From Erythrobacter longus (GTDB taxonomy: Bacteria > Pseudomonadota > Alphaproteobacteria > Sphingomonadales > Sphingomonadaceae), in contig NZ_JMIW01000004.1 in assembly GCF_000715015.1 (NCBI RefSeq), positions 124,001 through 188,000 of the forward strand: a stretch of DNA of 64,000 bases. The letters are read 5' to 3'. Within the stretch, counting starts at the first letter, position 1. Each line of letters opens with the position of its first letter. The notes beneath the pieces were generated by a model, which saw nothing but the letters and a program-made list of their open reading frames with translations, had not been told where the DNA came from and ran no database searches. A program made the position numbers and the translations under genes. This document shows positions 62,320 to 64,000 of this stretch, piece by piece.

Positions 62320-63684
62320 TTAACGCGGGATTTGCTCGATCGCTGTCAGTTCAGAGCCCAAGGTCGGGACCGAAATCTGATCGACCTGCACCTTTTTCGC
62401 ATCGGGCGCGTCCTGGTAATCGATCCCGAACTCCACCTCGTCATAAGCAGGGTTATAACTCACTGGAATGCCAGCGGCTTGCAGCTGCGCCAAGGTCACG
62501 AAGCTATCGATTGCCGCCCCTTGCGTAATGCTTGCAAATTCCGTCTTGCTGAATTGTTCGCGCATCATATTGGCAACCGAGCGAAGGCGGATTGCAATCG
62601 TGCCGTCGCGCTGTTGGAAATCGACGCTGCCGGTAAGAACGCCGTTTACCCGCGCATCAAGCCTGGTCTTGGGGACCAGCATGGCCTGCGCGGCTGCTGC
62701 CCCGCTTACCTCAACAGGCGGCGCCCCTACAGGGATGGCGCGGCGTACTTCATCGACGCCTACTGGCAGCGACGTAGGGCTGCGTTCAGGCGCGACCGGG
62801 AGCGATCCTCGCACCGCGGCGGAGGCATCAATTGCCCCCGCAAAAGCGGCCTCAACCGAACGAGAGGCAATCGCATCGGTGCGCGCAGATGATGAATTAA
62901 GGGCAAGAGATTGACCCGACCTCCCTACATTTTCAGGCCCTACATTTTTAGGCCCTACATTTTCAGGCCCTACATTTTCAGGAGTTGCACGAACCACAGC
63001 GTTCAGACCCGTGATCTGCTCTATCGCGACAGTGCGGGTCGCAATGGCAGAGCTTCGAGCCCGCGTAACCGGCGAGGGTCCATCCGGCCGACCCGGCGGC
63101 ACAAGTGCGGTAAGGGTCGAAGGCATTGCAACGCTTGCGAAGGCAAGGTCGAATTCTTGCGATCCGGAGCTAAGGACAGCCACCGGCAATTCGCGGTCAA
63201 AATTGCTGAGCTGCGGGGAACTGCCGAATGTCAGAGAGGTATCTTGCTCATCAAGAGGTTCGGCATAAAGCAGGGCAGTTATCGGGCGACGAGGCGCAAA
63301 AGCCTTGGCCGGTCGCGCCGTCCCGCCCGGTGCAAATCGATCTGGTGCAAATCGATCAGGCGCAAATTTGTCGGTGCCCCCTTCGGCTTCAGGCGTGACC
63401 GTCCCAATTCCAAAAGAGGATTCTCCGATCGCGCCGACCATCGCGTCGAGTGAAAGGTTAGGCACAGCGACCGCGACCGCCACGGCTGCTGAGCCAAATG
63501 CGAGCCGGATTTTGTTAAGCGACTTGTTAGCCGGAGGACCATACAGGCTGGCTGCGATTGCCGCCTTCTCTGGTGCGGTCAAAGGGTCAGGCATAAAGCG
63601 GGCATGGGGTAGCCAATCGCTTTGCGCGACCTGCATGCCAGCCCCTTTAACAGCTATGTCAGCTATGCCGTTATCCCTGCTCAA
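62320..63684 (-). CDS. low-complexity hypothetical protein with short tandem repeats (454 aa)
   Basis: 454 residues. A hydrophobic segment 'IRLAFGSAAVAVAVAVPNLSL' (about 59-79) may anchor it in the membrane. A repetitive Ala/Pro/Ser-rich middle holds three DRFAP-like units and four ENVGP units, both encoded by perfect 15-bp tandem repeats. The C-terminal 120 residues look folded: 'DARVNGVLTGSVDFQQRDGTIAIRLRSVANMMREQF...AGIPVSYNPAYDEVEFGID'. I do not recognise the family. Repeat number probably varies between strains. The start used is 63684; Met codons at 63636 and 63594 are alternatives. Confidence 0.6.
   Translation of the reverse strand: MSRDNGIADIAVKGAGMQVAQSDWLPHARFMPDPLTAPEKAAIAASLYGPPANKSLNKIRLAFGSAAVAVAVAVPNLSLDAMVGAIGESSFGIGTVTPEAEGGTDKFAPDRFAPDRFAPGGTARPAKAFAPRRPITALLYAEPLDEQDTSLTFGSSPQLSNFDRELPVAVLSSGSQEFDLAFASVAMPSTLTALVPPGRPDGPSPVTRARSSAIATRTVAIEQITGLNAVVRATPENVGPENVGPKNVGPENVGRSGQSLALNSSSARTDAIASRSVEAAFAGAIDASAAVRGSLPVAPERSPTSLPVGVDEVRRAIPVGAPPVEVSGAAAAQAMLVPKTRLDARVNGVLTGSVDFQQRDGTIAIRLRSVANMMREQFSKTEFASITQGAAIDSFVTLAQLQAAGIPVSYNPAYDEVEFGIDYQDAPDAKKVQVDQISVPTLGSELTAIEQIPR
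62923..62982. repeat. four tandem copies of a 15-bp unit
   Basis: CCCTACATTTTCAGG at 62923, 62938 (one change), 62953 and 62968, in frame within the 454-aa gene where each encodes ENVGP or KNVGP on the minus strand. Confidence 0.9.
63329..63373. repeat. three tandem copies of a 15-bp unit
   Basis: GGTGCAAATCGATCT at 63329, GGTGCAAATCGATCA at 63344 and the diverged GGCGCAAATTTGTCG at 63359. In frame on the minus strand, each encodes a DRFAP/DKFAP unit. Confidence 0.8.
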
Positions 63685-63909
63685 TTGAGCAGCCCCCTTC
63701 GCTTAATTACATCCATTATGGCGGTTTTTACATTTGAGATAAAGAGGTTTGTCTAACCATACCTCGTCACGCTTTAGTAACGGGCCCCGATATTGGATCA
63801 ATGCGGCATGGTTTTCGCGCTCCAATAAATATGCCCCTTCCATGCTTGCCCTAAGCCATCAGGACACGTATTCGGGCCGGCTCGCATCTGCGCGAGCAGT
63901 ACCGGCAAG

Positions 63910-64000
63910 ATGCAAGAGACAACACAAAACCCAATGGGCAAGATCACCCCTTCATGGGGTCAAGAGTTTCGGGCGACCCTATCGCTCGCAGCTCCGCTTG
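63910..64000 (+). CDS. probable MATE-family efflux transporter, first 30 codons
   Basis: From ATG 63910 the frame is open to the window edge: 'MQETTQNPMGKITPSWGQEFRATLSLAAPL'. The segment 'EFRATLSLAAPL' matches the conserved start of the first helix in NorM-type MATE transporters (E.R..L.LA.P). The ATG at 63934 is an alternative start. Only the N terminus is visible, so the assignment is tentative. Confidence 0.5.
   Translation, partial: MQETTQNPMGKITPSWGQEFRATLSLAAPL

Noticed and set aside
62923-62982. CRISPR-like array
   Set aside because: Units are only 15 bp with no spacers, and they are in frame inside a coding sequence.

Overview
The window looks like a chromosomal segment of an alphaproteobacterium of the order Sphingomonadales, most likely family Erythrobacteraceae. 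This rests on my recognition of the core proteins (RpoB/RpoC, GltX, RuvC, LysC, UbiG, a GapR/DUF2312 protein, a DUF1244 protein beside pyruvate kinase), on the many TonB-receptor and PQQ-enzyme style exported proteins, and on the moderately high GC. Genus cannot be fixed by eye.

Positions 1 to about 24,470 are an integrated mobile element (ICE or genomic island). Its right end is marked by a P4-type tyrosine integrase (23081-24304, minus) whose 5' end faces the 3' end of an intact tRNA-Leu(CAG) gene (24471-24557, minus). The left end lies outside the window. The backbone is mostly on the minus strand: toprim/primase-like protein, a very large methyltransferase plus strawberry-notch helicase, ParB, an ArdC-like antirestriction protein, a DUF2493 (SLOG) protein, SSB and several small unknowns. 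On the plus strand near the right end are a lytic transglycosylase, a thermonuclease and a small protein. Two cargo insertions stand out: a pair of overlapping tyrosine recombinases at the left edge, and a plus-strand block (6.6-14.0 kb) holding a YobI-type P-loop NTPase broken by an in-frame TGA and a TonB-dependent receptor.

The most interesting thing in the element is a recurrent 5' leader on the minus-strand backbone genes. The Shine-Dalgarno box (ATCAGGAG or close) can pair with an upstream complementary segment that encloses a second hairpin whose stem sequence differs from gene to gene. It is seen before the 73-aa gene, the DUF2493 gene, ardC, parB (one mismatch) and the helicase gene. 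This looks like a shared riboregulatory device controlling translation of element genes.

24.6-64 kb is chromosomal core: NDUFA9-like protein; dienelactone hydrolase and PQQ quinohemoprotein dehydrogenase; purU, an SDR, a nitronate monooxygenase and purT (a possible formate-linked purine set); a degenerate GGDEF protein and a PilZ-XRE fusion regulator; lysC and ubiG divergent; DCC/GDPD/Spx-like genes; ruvC-yebC; a CPBP protease; HNH; YbjQ; GapR; a SLOG-adenylate cyclase fusion; DUF1244-pyk; gltX; then rpoC-rpoB on the minus strand. rplJ-rplL lie on the plus strand, so the usual rplJL-rpoBC operon is split into two divergent halves with a small exported peptide, a DUF2975 membrane protein and an XRE regulator between them, preceded by two palindromic operators 40 bp apart. 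The window ends in the first codons of a probable MATE transporter.
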